Source: Cordilura impudica (lineage: Eukaryota > Arthropoda > Insecta > Diptera > Scathophagidae). Taken from it: a DNA stretch of 64,000 nt. Below the pieces are notes generated by a model. It saw only the letters and a program-made list of their open reading frames with translations. It made no database searches and was not told the origin of the DNA. How positions within the stretch are numbered: the first letter of the stretch is position 1; every line of letters starts with the position of its first letter. Location of the stretch: positions 135,354,738 to 135,418,737 of the forward strand of contig OY821520.1 of NCBI GenBank assembly GCA_963682025.1. Direction: 5' to 3'. This document shows, in pieces, positions 10,357-19,904 of the stretch. The position numbers and the translations under genes were made by a program.

Positions 10357-10679
10357 AAATCTGGTGAACAGCTAAATAGAAATACCTTTCAAAAATAAAC
10401 GTCTAGACAAAATCGGGATAGAATGGTAGAACGAAACATCGGTAACAAGTAATCCCCTAGCCTAATAACATTATAGAAAAAAAGATAACCACAAAAAAAA
10501 AATATTTTTTTCTCGAGAATTGTCAAAAGTGTCCACCAGCAGACGACAATTTTTAGTTTCCGTGATATATTATTGATATATTATCTGGGAATCTACAGAG
10601 GAACCTCTAGTTATTAGCTCCGCATAGTTTCTAAAACAGTAAAAACTATCCCTTACTCCATTTCTGTTGAATTAAGGTT

Positions 10680-11250
10680 GTCTCAAAACTCATGCAAGAT
10701 TTGATTTTGCCGCCATTTGTGCAGTAAAGTTTTGAAAAACCCATAATTCTGGCATTTCACGCGAATGAGAAAACGCTCAATTAATATTTAATGCTAACAG
10801 TTTGGCGTGGCTAAACGAATTCAAAACAGAACATACCCCGATGACCGAAGATCATTCTTTCACGATATTCGTGTCGAAACGTAATGGTAGTCAGAAAACA
10901 TTGTTCCAGAGATTTTAATACGATGCTCTTTTTTTTAGTTGCGTTTGCCTTTCTTAAGTGGTGTTGACTGACCCCTTTAAAAGTTCAACAATATCAACAA
11001 GATTTCTAAGTGCGAAACGATGATTTTTTGCACCAATTCTTTGATTTCCTAGACGTTTGGTTCCTCACTTGATATTTTTTTGTCCGTTGTAAACATTATA
11101 TTTTCAACTTGGTCTGTTAACCGAAGTCCTTATGCATCATGTTCAATGGTTCTGCAGAAGAAATTTTATTCCAAATTCACTTTTAGTTGCTTACAAACAC
11201 GACTGTCACTTTTGAACCAATGAAAATATTGACATGAAATTTGGCTGTAA
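10680..11250 (-). pseudogene. Mariner-like transposase pseudogene
   Basis: The minus strand gives a helix-turn-helix segment reading KNHRFALRNLVDIVELLKGS, then VN. Further on, FVxPRQTVSIKYxLSV resembles the mariner 'EFVPPGQTVNxxYYL' segment downstream of the first catalytic Asp. Frameshifts and stops separate the pieces and neither catalytic Asp is clear. Assignment to mariner rests on these two motifs only. Confidence 0.5.
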
Positions 11251-11364
11251 TACCCACTGGAAAAAATAGTTAGAACCCCGAATTTTTAATTGAAACGTCA
11301 CCTTTACATATTGACATAGTTTTAAATCTTTAAATCTTGATCAAATTTAATTTGTGCGTGTTTT

Positions 11365-12149
11365 TATATACCACTATATGATCAGGTTATAATGAGTTTG
11401 CGCTGATGTTTGTAACTAGCGAAAATATTGGATAGTTTGTTATACCGATCGACTCAGAACCACTTTCTGAATCGATTTAGCAATGTCTGTACGGCCGTCT
11501 ATCCGTCCGTGTGCGTGTCCATGTAAATCTTGTAATCAAACTATAGGTCACAAATATAAATATATTATGATGAAATTAAATTTATAAGCTTCTATCGGCC
11601 ATAGAATGATTGCTGTTAAAGCTGGTAAAAATCAGTTTATGTTCCGACCTAGTCCCCATACAAAAGACCCCTATAAGATCGGCTTAAATGGCCATAATAT
11701 CCAAATTTCATATATATCTCGTTCAAATTAGTTTTATCTACATTTATTGCATCAATTTATCAGTAGTCCAAAAATTAACCCCATTATAAAATTTTTGGTC
11801 ATAGACCTTATATGAAGCTGATTTCCGATCATCACTTAAACCTATAAAAAACAAAAATATTGCACAGATTATTTTCAAATTGGGTTTGTATATTTGTTTT
11901 GCAAAAACTAAGTAACCTTACTAAATATGGTCAGGATGGACCTTTTTTCGACCTAGTCCCTTTACAAAAGTAACATCCGGGATAAACTTTTTCTTATCCG
12001 AAGCCAAAAAAATTAAAAACAATGCCAATCAAATTTGGTTTATGTTTATTTTCTATATCTAATTAGTTGGACCTAAGAGATAGGGTCTCCCAGCGCATGA
12101 TATAGGGTATCGTATAATCGGTCTAGACCGACTACAATTTTTTACTTGT
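11365..12149 (+). mobile_element. HINE copy B (diverged)
   Basis: Plus-strand copy. The 5' hairpin is degraded (TATATACCACTATATGAT), and a single CCGTC-type microsatellite remnant lies near 11,495-11,520. The body matches the other copies and the end reads GGTCTAGACCGACTACAATT then TTTTTACTTGT. The degraded ends suggest an older copy. Confidence 0.8.
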
Positions 12150-12463
12150 TTATATTCAATGAACCATATCTGTAAAAGGAATTCTGATGTCCCGACTTTT
12201 GACCTGTCTGTCTGTCTGTCTGTCTGTCTGCCATGGGACAACCCCATTCCCCCTCATGCAATTGATCTGAAACTTGGCCCATAATCTTGTTGTGACTACA
12301 GATTAATTATGGGGTAGTCACGCAGGGTCACGCATAGTCACAGGGTGTTCTAAAAGTTATTTAACCTCATCCGATCGATCTTTTTGAATAACATATCATA
12401 GTCAAGGCGTATGATTATTATTTATTAGCAGAGTAGAAGATAGGTATACGTAAGAATGTAAAT
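12150..12463. repeat. GTCT microsatellite plus one unit of the ~120 bp repeat
   Basis: A (GTCT)n run at about 12,205-12,230 is followed at 12,247-12,365 by one unit containing TTGATCTGAAACTTGGCCC and CAGATTAATT...GGGGTAGTCACGC. The same arrangement, expanded to five units, occurs at 17,056-17,698. The leading part (AACCATA.CTGTAAAA...TTCTGATGT.CCGACTTTT) recurs inverted at 13,430-13,500. Confidence 0.65.
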
Positions 12464-13231
12464 TATACCCTATACCACTATGTGGTTTGGGTATAATGAC
12501 TGTTTGTAACTACCAAAAATATTTGACCAAAAATATTTATACCGATCGACTCAGAACCACTTTCTGAGTCAGAACCACTTCTGAGTCGATCTAGCAATGT
12601 CCGTTTGTGTGTCCATGTAAAGCTTGTAATCAAATTGCAGGTCGCAAATATGAATATATTTTGATGAAATTTGGTATATAAGCTTTTATCGGCCATAGGA
12701 TAAACACTAGTGAAAATGGTGAGAATCGGTCCATGTTCAGACCTAGCTCCCATACAAATGACCCCTGTGAAATCAACATAAATTGCCATAAGATCCAAAT
12801 TATCATATAAATCTTAGTCAAATTGGGTTTGTATGTGTATATTACATCCATTAATCAGTAGTCCAAAAATGATTACTATGGGACAACTCTTAGTCATAGG
12901 CCCCATATAGAGCTGCTTAAATCTATCAAAAAACAAAAATATTGCACGGATTCCTTTCAAATTTTGTTTGTGTATATTTTTGCAAAATTCAAGAAACTTT
13001 AGCAAACATGGTCAGGATCGGTCCATTTTTGGGCCTAGTCCCCATATAGATGTAGCATCCGACATGGACTTTTTCATATCTGCAGCCAAAAAAATTAATA
13101 AAAATTCCACTAAAATTTGGTTTATGCTTATTTTCTATATCCAGTTAGTTGGGCCTGTGAGATAGGGTCTCTATACGCATGGTATAGGGTATCGTATAGT
13201 CGGTCTAGACCGATTATAATTTTTTTCTTGT
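12464..13231 (+). mobile_element. HINE copy C
   Basis: Complete plus-strand copy. It has TATACCCTATACCACTATG at the 5' end, the 3' sub-terminal inverted repeat GGTATAGGGTATCG and the palindromic AGTCGGTCTAGACCGA. The flanking bases are T on both sides. The microsatellite is reduced to one GTCC and one TGTGTGTCC. Confidence 0.85.
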
Positions 13232-13239
13232 TTTAATAT

Positions 13240-13550
13240 TAAATCAAACATAGTCAGCCCAATTCTAAAAAAAAAAAATGGTGATTTTTTGAAATGTTTG
13301 TATGGGAACCCCCCAGGGGTATTCCAAGGGGTGTGCCACTGGCATAGGTGGGTCGGCCCTCCAAAGTTAGTGTGGGTCGATCACACATTTGGACTCGATT
13401 GGGGCACTCTAAATGGGTCAAAGTGAGACAGACAGGTAAAAAGTCGGCACATCAGAATACGTTTTACAGCTATGGTTCCTCGGGCAAAGTTTCTTATTTT
13501 GATACCTAGAATACGATTCTCCTTGTCACTTGGGCAATTTTTAAATCGAC
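13240..13550. repeat. Dispersed repeat fragment with GACA microsatellite
   Basis: It contains GAGACAGACAGGTAAAAAGT and downstream sequence that is the reverse complement of the leader at 12,159-12,215. It also has a GC-richer segment (GGGGTGTGCCACTGGCATAG) unlike its surroundings. No coding content was recognised. Confidence 0.5.
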
Positions 13551-13559
13551 CCGCCCTAA

Positions 13560-14230
13560 TGACCAGTCAATGTCGCCTTTTTTGTAACGTGACAAGTCCA
13601 GCGAATTTTTGTTTCAGTAACCGCTTTGTTTGATTTATGTTGTGATATGGACTGGTTGTTAAAACCAGTAACTATCCAGATCTTTTTTTGCATATTTTGG
13701 CGGATGTTAAGAGCCAACATCTCCCGATATCAATGAGCTGTTTAGCGAAAACGCCGGCATAAACAGTCACTTTTGGTCAAGCAATGTACCATTCCGGGAT
13801 TTCATGTGAATTTATCATGCCCTTCAGAGCATGTGTCATGGGCCTCGCTAGTGTCAACTAATTGAGCGACTGCTTGCAAGCGATATGTTCGGTCTGAAAA
13901 AAATTCTTCGAATCAATTGCACGTTATACAAAAAAAAAAACAAATTATCCATCAAAATGTGACGCAGTGTTGCCATTGATGTCAAGATGTTGAGTGCTTT
14001 AACGAAGCAAGTAATTTATGGTCTCGGAAACATTATTTATTAACTCTTCAACTAGTTCATTGGAATGCCTTGGGCGTTGATGAACGATATGTGGACGATA
14101 TCGCACTGTCCCTTGCTCACTAAAACGATTAGTAGTGTTGTGAGACGGTATTTCGACTGGATGAATATTACAATGTAAATGTGTTATCAGTACGTGGTAA
14201 GAATTGTACTGAATCATTATTAAATCTCGT
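13560..14230 (-). pseudogene. Tc1/mariner-type transposase pseudogene
   Basis: The minus strand reads PHIVHQRPRHSNELVEELIN, NVSETINYLLRSAQHLDING, NTASHF (HTH-like), and later PKVTVYAGVFAKQLIDIG. The last piece resembles the conserved 'PKVTVW.GVFAKQLIGPYFF' segment between the first and second catalytic Asp of a widespread insect Tc1/mariner group. Several stops and frameshifts are present. Confidence 0.5.
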
Positions 14231-14700
14231 AATGTGAAAAAAGCTCTTTTTGTTTTGCCAAACGTCCCATAGATGGGAACTGTAATGACATGTGAAATCT
14301 TAACAGATTTATCACAATTGCATTGGACCGTATGTTTTGTATGTTAGTTTTTATGTATTGTCGATCTTGTGTTGTAATAATAATAATTAGTTATAATTGA
14401 TCAAAGCGATGTTAATGTAGAGAAAGCTATAAATTGGAAAAAACTCTGCTTGTTCATTCTAACTCTCGTATGAAAAGAAAGAAAAAACATTTCTCATGTT
14501 CTTTTCTTTCTAATGTTGAGTTAAATAGTTGATTAAGCATGAGTTGAAGCAATAGACAGAAGGATGCTGAAGATGAACAAGTCGCTTTGTTCGAAAGTAG
14601 CTACTCCATCTAGCGCTGTCTTCAATTTTTTCCAAATTTCTCTTACATTGCATAAAAGTATTATCTTTTCTAGTATTAGAAAATGTATACATGATCTCGA
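14231..14700. other. No gene recognised
   Basis: AT-rich spacer. A short frame with basic residues overlaps 14,510-14,752 on the minus strand, but no motif supports it. Confidence 0.35.
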
Positions 14701-14706
14701 ACCGAA

Positions 14707-15188
14707 CTATAAATAATTTTCTAGATTTTGTATAATTTTTTGTAAGGTACAAACATCTTCGGCTAAAATAACGATGTCATCTGCATACATTAGAACTCGA
14801 ATGTTAATGTCATTAATAAATAATCCTCCCTTCAGATATTCATGTATATCATTTAAATATAATGCAAATAGAATTGGGGACAACAAACATCCGTGTTTTA
14901 CGCCAGTACAAATACTAACATAATGAGAAAGTTCAGTACCTGTCCACACCGCTGACTCTGTATTCCTGTATAACTCTTCTATACAGCGAACAATTTTAGA
15001 TGAAATTCCCAATGGTTCAGTATATAGATTAAGAGTTGTCTTGGAACCCGATCAAAGGCAGCTTTGAAATCTACGAAAAAAGCATAAACTTTTCTATTTT
15101 CTGAAATTTCTATATTTACTATAGATGTAAGTTTATAAACATTATCAATCGTAAAATATCCTTCTCGAAAAGCCTGCTTGTTATTCAT
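14707..15188 (-). pseudogene. Non-LTR reverse transcriptase core fragment
   Basis: Two minus-strand frames joined by a frameshift near 15,000 give the RT core. Motif A is FVDFKAAFDRVPRQLL, followed by MGISSKIVRCIEELYRNTES. Motif B is GVKHGCLLSPILFALYLND, and motif C is LMYADDIVILAE with both catalytic Asp present. The sequence belongs to a different family from the Jockey-like copies and from 48,195-52,130. Only about 160 residues survive. Confidence 0.75.
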
Positions 15189-16270
15189 TCATTATCTGAT
15201 TGCGATTTGACAATTCAGATGTTCTCTCGTGTATTATTCCGAGGACCTAGATCTACTATAACTTTTTTGCTTATTAGAATTTGATTTGAATTGCTCGCAT
15301 ATATTTTTCAGAAATTGTTTTTTCGAGTATTGGCAAACAACTTGGCTTCTGGAGGTGATTTCATATGGCGGATTATATATCCGAAATATTTTTTTTTTAC
15401 CATATAAGATCATTATGTAAACCATAATTGCAAAGATACAGCCGCAAATATGTAATTTTATTTTGTCTTTTTCAAGGCCTTAACTTTACATTTTTTTTTC
15501 ACGGGTGTGTCTCAAAGCCCAAGGTCAGACATTGGAAATGGTGCGAATATATTTGCCAAAATTGGTGCTTAGTCATTACAGAATGTATGTCGCATCAAGA
15601 TTATTTATAAAGGGTGAGTTTCGTAATGACAGTGCTGCAATATTTTCCAGAAATATTGTGTATACAGATATTTATTTTACCTTAATTCCTGTTTTTTGTT
15701 TTTGTTGAATTTAATTGTTTTCATTTATTTAATTCTGTCACTTAATTTTTTTACTTATATAATTGTTTTGATTTTTTTTATATAAACAAGAAATTCGCTA
15801 AAGAAATAAAGTTTCTGTTCTCTTAAACATAAAGTTTTAGCTTTGATGCTCTGTGTAACATGGTTTGGTTTTTCAGTTAATATATATTTATTTAAGAATT
15901 CTGGCGCGTATGTGTGTTACGTCATCACAATGACATTTTCCGATAACATATTCGTTTGTTGTTTATTTATTCCCCAAACATTCGCTTAGTCTATCGACAA
16001 TAATTTCTTCAATTTGTTCTACTGTTTTTCCTTCGACAAGATGTTGGCAACGGAAGTCTTAACTTGCAGAAAAATTGCCTATTTGTTTTTGTTTGTTGGT
16101 ACAATAATGAAATCAATATTTACACTTGTTACATTTTCTATAACAAATAGCTTTATAAAAATATACAACATTACATCCTCCAACAAATAAACTGTGTGCG
16201 ATAGCTGTAAGGCTGTTCTAGAAGCAATGAATTTTAAATCAACAATAATATTAATATATGACAAGTACGT
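15189..16270. other. No gene recognised
   Basis: AT-rich sequence without recognisable coding or repeat content. The open frames present are short and carry no motif. Confidence 0.35.
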
Positions 16271-16277
16271 ACATTTT

Positions 16278-16322
16278 AGTCGGTCTACACTGACTATATG
16301 ATAGACTATACCATGAGTTTCA
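16278..16322 (-). mobile_element. HINE 3'-end fragment D
   Basis: TAGTCGGTCTACACTGACTA followed by a TATACCATGAG stretch matches only the palindrome and sub-terminal repeat at the HINE 3' end. The rest of the element is absent. Confidence 0.5.
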
Positions 16323-16368
16323 TGAAAAAGTCTTAGATCCAACTTTTCTGATTTTTTCAGTAAAACTA

Positions 16369-16772
16369 ATGCCTTTTTCCTTTCTGACAAAAAATGTCGC
16401 CCTTTTTTGCCCTTTTTTGGAAAAGTGTACTTTTTTATATATTCTGAATTAAGAGTAACCTTATCTTATACATCAATCGAAAGGTCTTAAAGTCGAGCCA
16501 TCGTAAATCACAAAAAATTCCAGCCATTGACTTCTTTCAGGTCATAGCGTGAGAATATTTCCCCATTGTTCCCCTTTTTTGAATATTTTCACCCTACGAT
16601 TTCCAAGAGGATAATAATCAAAATTTTTTGGTATTTATGAAAACAGCACTTTGAGACCTTTCGACTGATATATAATATAATGTTGCTCTTAATTCAGGAT
16701 ATATAAAAAATACACTTTTCCAAAAAAGGGCAAAAAAAGGGTGACATTTTTTGTCAGAAAAGAAAACGGCAT
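16369..16772. mobile_element. ~400 bp inverted-repeat (MITE-like) element
   Basis: The first and last ~120 bp are near-perfect reverse complements. Each arm starts ATGCC then a T-rich stretch, continues TTTCTGACAAAAAATGTC, TTTTTTGGAAAAGTGTA and ends in CGAAAGGTCT. The core has no open frame. The flanks show no clear duplication. This architecture fits a non-autonomous DNA transposon. Confidence 0.75.
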
Positions 16773-17055
16773 AAGAAAGAAATTTTTATTCTGAAGAAAT
16801 TTTTATTTTTACTTTCTCAATAATAATTATAAACAAATTGGCGTATTTTTTCCTTTTCTTTTCAATATATTAAAAAAATTTTATTTCAATTCAAACTATG
16901 TATATAAGTTTAAATGATGGCTATGCAACATGTTGCTATATCAGATGTTTATAAACATTATCGTATGTTTGATTTAGGATTATAACAAATAATAATAATA
17001 TAAAAAGAACAAGCGACATTTATTTTTAAACTCTTTCTCTTAACTCATACCCTCT

Positions 17056-17698
17056 GTCTGTCTGCCTGTCTGTCTGTCGTGGGGCAACTACATTCCCTCT
17101 TAACAAATTGATCTAAAACTTGGCCCTTAGTCTTGTTGTGACTACAGATTAATTTTGGGGTAGTCAACCACAGTCACGCATAGTCACGTGCAGTCACGGA
17201 GTGATCCAAATGTCTTTTTCCCTCATCCGATCGATCTGAAGCTTGGTCCATACACTTGCAGTGAAATAAGATTAACTTTGAATTAGTCACGCACAGTCAT
17301 GTATGGTCTTGCACAGTCACGGAGAGATTTAAAACGGATTTCCCCTCATCAAACCAATCTGAAACTTGGTCGATATGATAGCTGTAAAGAAAGATAAACT
17401 TCAACATAGTCATGCACAGTCACGCATAGCCGCGCACAGTCAAGGAGTGATTTAAAACCCATTTCCCCTTATCCGGTCGATCTGAAACTTGGTCGATAGA
17501 CTTGCTGTGAAAAAAGATTAACTTTGATATAGTCACGCACAGTCACACGTAGTCACGCAAAGTCACGGAGAGATTGAAGCCTCACTTCTACCCATCCGAT
17601 CGATCTGAAACTTTGTTCATAGACTTGTTGGGACCAAAGATTAACTTTAAAATAATTACGTAAAGTCACGCACATTCGCGGAGCGATTCAAAACTCAT
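17056..17698. repeat. GTCT microsatellite leading into a five-unit ~120 bp tandem array
   Basis: A short (GTCT)n run near 17,056-17,080 is followed by five degenerate units of about 112-124 bp, starting near 17,100, 17,221, 17,345, 17,468 and 17,587. Each unit has GATC[TG]GAAACTTGGTC, AAGATTAACTTT and several AGTCACGCACAGTCACG-like repeats. A lone unit occurs at 12,247. The internal ~10 bp AGTCACGCAC periodicity suggests short repeats inside a longer repeat. Confidence 0.8.
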
Positions 17699-17866
17699 AT
17701 GCATAAGGCAAGAAAGAGTTATAATAAAAACTTTGTTTTAGACTAGGTTAGATTCGGTTAGATTAGGTAAGATTATTTTGTACTGACTCTTAGCTTAAAT
17801 ACTGTAGTTTACCGCTTTCTTCGTTGTTGTTTGTTGTTAAAAATTAATGAAAAAGTACAATGGATT

Positions 17867-18345
17867 CCACTGAAAACGTAACAATAATACTGTGGAACAG
17901 TGTTATAATAATACTGTGGAACAAATTCAGGTTAGCAAAAGTTAGGTCGATTCTGAGAGTGAGGGGTGAAAATAGAGGCTAAATTAGAAGACCCGCATCG
18001 CGGCGTTTGTTTATGTTAGTTCGAATTTTTTTTTTTAATCGATCTTCGAACTTTGCAGTCAAATGCCGATTTTCAGCATATTGTTTATATGGTTTTTTGA
18101 CTATAACTCGTCGACTAATTGATATTTTTTCAATCTGTAAAAGTCAAATTATTGCTAGAGACCTGTGCTATAATTAAAATTTTTGTGTAGTTTATGAAGC
18201 AAAATGTTGGAAAAATTATTTTTTTTTCATGCTTTTTGAAAATATTTTCCACAAAACTAAGTCTTTTTTGCTTTCTGTTTGATCTATAATATGCTTCTCA
18301 GTTTCTTCAATAAATTTCATTTGAAAAGAAAACAATCATAATACA
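17867..18345 (+). repeat. Left terminal inverted repeat of the outer element
   Basis: It matches, as reverse complement, 23,068-23,522 at high identity over ~430 bp. Shared blocks include CTGTGGAACAA, TTCAGGTTAGCAAAAGTTAG, GCGGCGTTTGTTTATGTTAG and GCATATTGTTTATATGG. The left arm has an extra 26-27 bp direct duplication around CAATAATACTGTGGAACA, so its exact outer end is uncertain (17,867-17,925). Confidence 0.85.
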
Positions 18346-18512
18346 AAACTTGCGTTTTCCAGTTTAATATTAATTTACTTCTCATTTGTTATGTACCAAT
18401 TTTTTTCAGTGTTGGTTTTGAAGAAACATTGAAAAAGATATTATAAAAATATGGAAAAAATATATTTTTGAAATGTTAGCTATGAAAAGTTTTAAGTAAA
18501 AAATTAAATAAA

Positions 18513-18963
18513 TTAAATTAATGATTTGGCCAGTTGCCGTTTAGCAGGCGGCTGTGGATCAACATCACTGCTCTCTCTAATATCTTGGTCACCGTTATCA
18601 TCATCAGAAAGGTCGATAATTTCGTTCAACAGATATTCTGGAATTTCATCTTTGTCTTCCTCTTCTTCCTCTTTTTCCTCGTCTTCCTCTTCTTCAAAGT
18701 TGTTTTTATACCACCAACAGATTTCACCGAGTATTTCATCTGGAGATTTCTTTCCTCTGTACCTGAAACGAAAATAGTTTTCAATCGTTAACATGTTTAA
18801 ATTGTGCACTCTGACAAAGATATTAGAAAAATCTAAGAGCTCAAAATATGCACACTCTATAGTTACCTTTTGTGTGACTAGGATTGGGTCCTTTGATGTT
18901 TCATAGGATGTACTTTCACCAGGGTCGTATTTTGAGAAGAAATTCATGGATATAGCAGCGGCG
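18513..18963 (-). pseudogene. 3' part of the Transib-interrupted gene: acidic C-terminal region
   Basis: On the minus strand, beyond the Transib insertion, the frame reads AAISMNFFSKYDPGESTSYE, then TSKDPILVTQKVTIECAYFE, a middle region with RFRYRGKKSPDEILGEICWW, and a strongly acidic run (~25 Glu/Asp) followed by IPEYLLNEIIDLSDDD. It ends KRQLAKSLI. An apparent ATG at 19,043 lies inside the Transib and is not the real start. Joined to 22,251-22,705, it completes one protein. The acidic tail with an SDDD cluster suggests a nuclear or chromatin-interacting protein, but no enzyme motif is visible. Confidence 0.75.
18959..18963. repeat. Transib target-site duplicate, left (CGGCG)
   Basis: CGGCG abuts the left heptamer; CGACG abuts the right one at 22,251-22,255. 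Both fit the CGNCG target preference I recall for Transib elements, differing by one base. Confidence 0.75.
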
Positions 18964-19002
18964 CACAGTGGCGCCCGTAGAGCAAACGAGGTTGCAAAAA
19001 TC
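18964..19002 (+). promoter_or_regulatory. Left RSS-like terminal signal (7-23-9)
   Basis: Heptamer CACAGTG (18,964-18,970), 23 nt spacer (18,971-18,993), nonamer-like GCAAAAATC (18,994-19,002). The heptamer equals the vertebrate V(D)J consensus; the nonamer-like block matches ACAAAAACC at 7 of 9 positions. Expected to be the transposase binding and cleavage site. Confidence 0.75.
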
Positions 19003-19871
19003 AAAATTTTCATGTGCGCCGACGAAGTTTTAAATAAACCCATTTGATAGGAAACTTTTCAACGATTTCAAATATGCTACTCTTAATAATATCGCATTTT
19101 TAGTTTAGAAGATATAACCGTTCAAAGTTGACCGACTTTCGGTTTTCAAAAAAACACACAATTTTTAGTCAATTTGTTGCGATTTCAGGTGTAATATCAC
19201 GAAAAATGGGTAACGAATCGCCTTATTTTTTGTTTGTGTTGATTGATGTATTTATTAAATGTATAATGATAAAAAAAAATTAACTGTTTGCTTTGTGTTT
19301 CTCCTGCTAAATCACTATTTAAAAACTATCCGTTTTTTCACTATTTTTCAACTTTGACGGAAAATAAAAAAAATCCATATATTTCTATATTTGCCATATT
19401 TGCAAAACATGTTCCTTAATTATTTCTTTACATAATTCAAAAGGTTTTATCTGCCCGTACGTGCCCGTTTGGCTTCTAGAAGTAAAACAGGTTAAAAAGA
19501 CATGGTTGCAGAAATTGTATGGCGTGCATCCCTTACATGTTTTGACTGACAGTAGTTTGATCTAATAGTTTGAAAATTGCATTTTAAGTCGGTTGTCTAC
19601 CTGTGAGCCTCTGCCAAAGTCTACTCCCAATATTCTATTACAGACACAGGATGCACAAAAAACTACTCATTGAAATTCGCAGGTACGCACCTCACTTAAA
19701 AATTACTTTGGAGTACAAATGGTCAAGAACAATATTGAGTTATGGTCCCTCCAGGTAGGCACAAATCTTATTTAGACACGAGCATAATATCAAAATTGCA
19801 TAATTCAGCCTAAATCCATATGTATGCAGGGAATAAGTAAATTTTTAGGCATGGTAGCATAAGCCAATATA

Positions 19872-19904
19872 TTGCAAAATAATATTGCAACAAGTACTGA
19901 AACC
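19872..19904 (+). other. In-frame sequence upstream of the chosen transposase ATG
   Basis: The frame is open for 11 codons upstream of ATG 19,905 but contains no other ATG. A 30 bp direct duplication begins here and runs into the gene, encoding STETMALNNL and STENMALNNL. Confidence 0.5.

Noticed and set aside
17100..17698. CRISPR-like array
   Set aside because: Units are contiguous degenerate ~120 bp repeats without distinct spacers, in eukaryotic DNA.
18526..18791. Ser-rich and Phe-rich plus-strand frames
   Set aside because: They are antisense translations of the Glu/Asp-rich run on the minus strand.
18513..19043. Independent 176-residue acidic gene starting at 19,043
   Set aside because: The ATG and first ~25 residues lie inside the Transib terminus; the rest is the 3' part of the interrupted gene.
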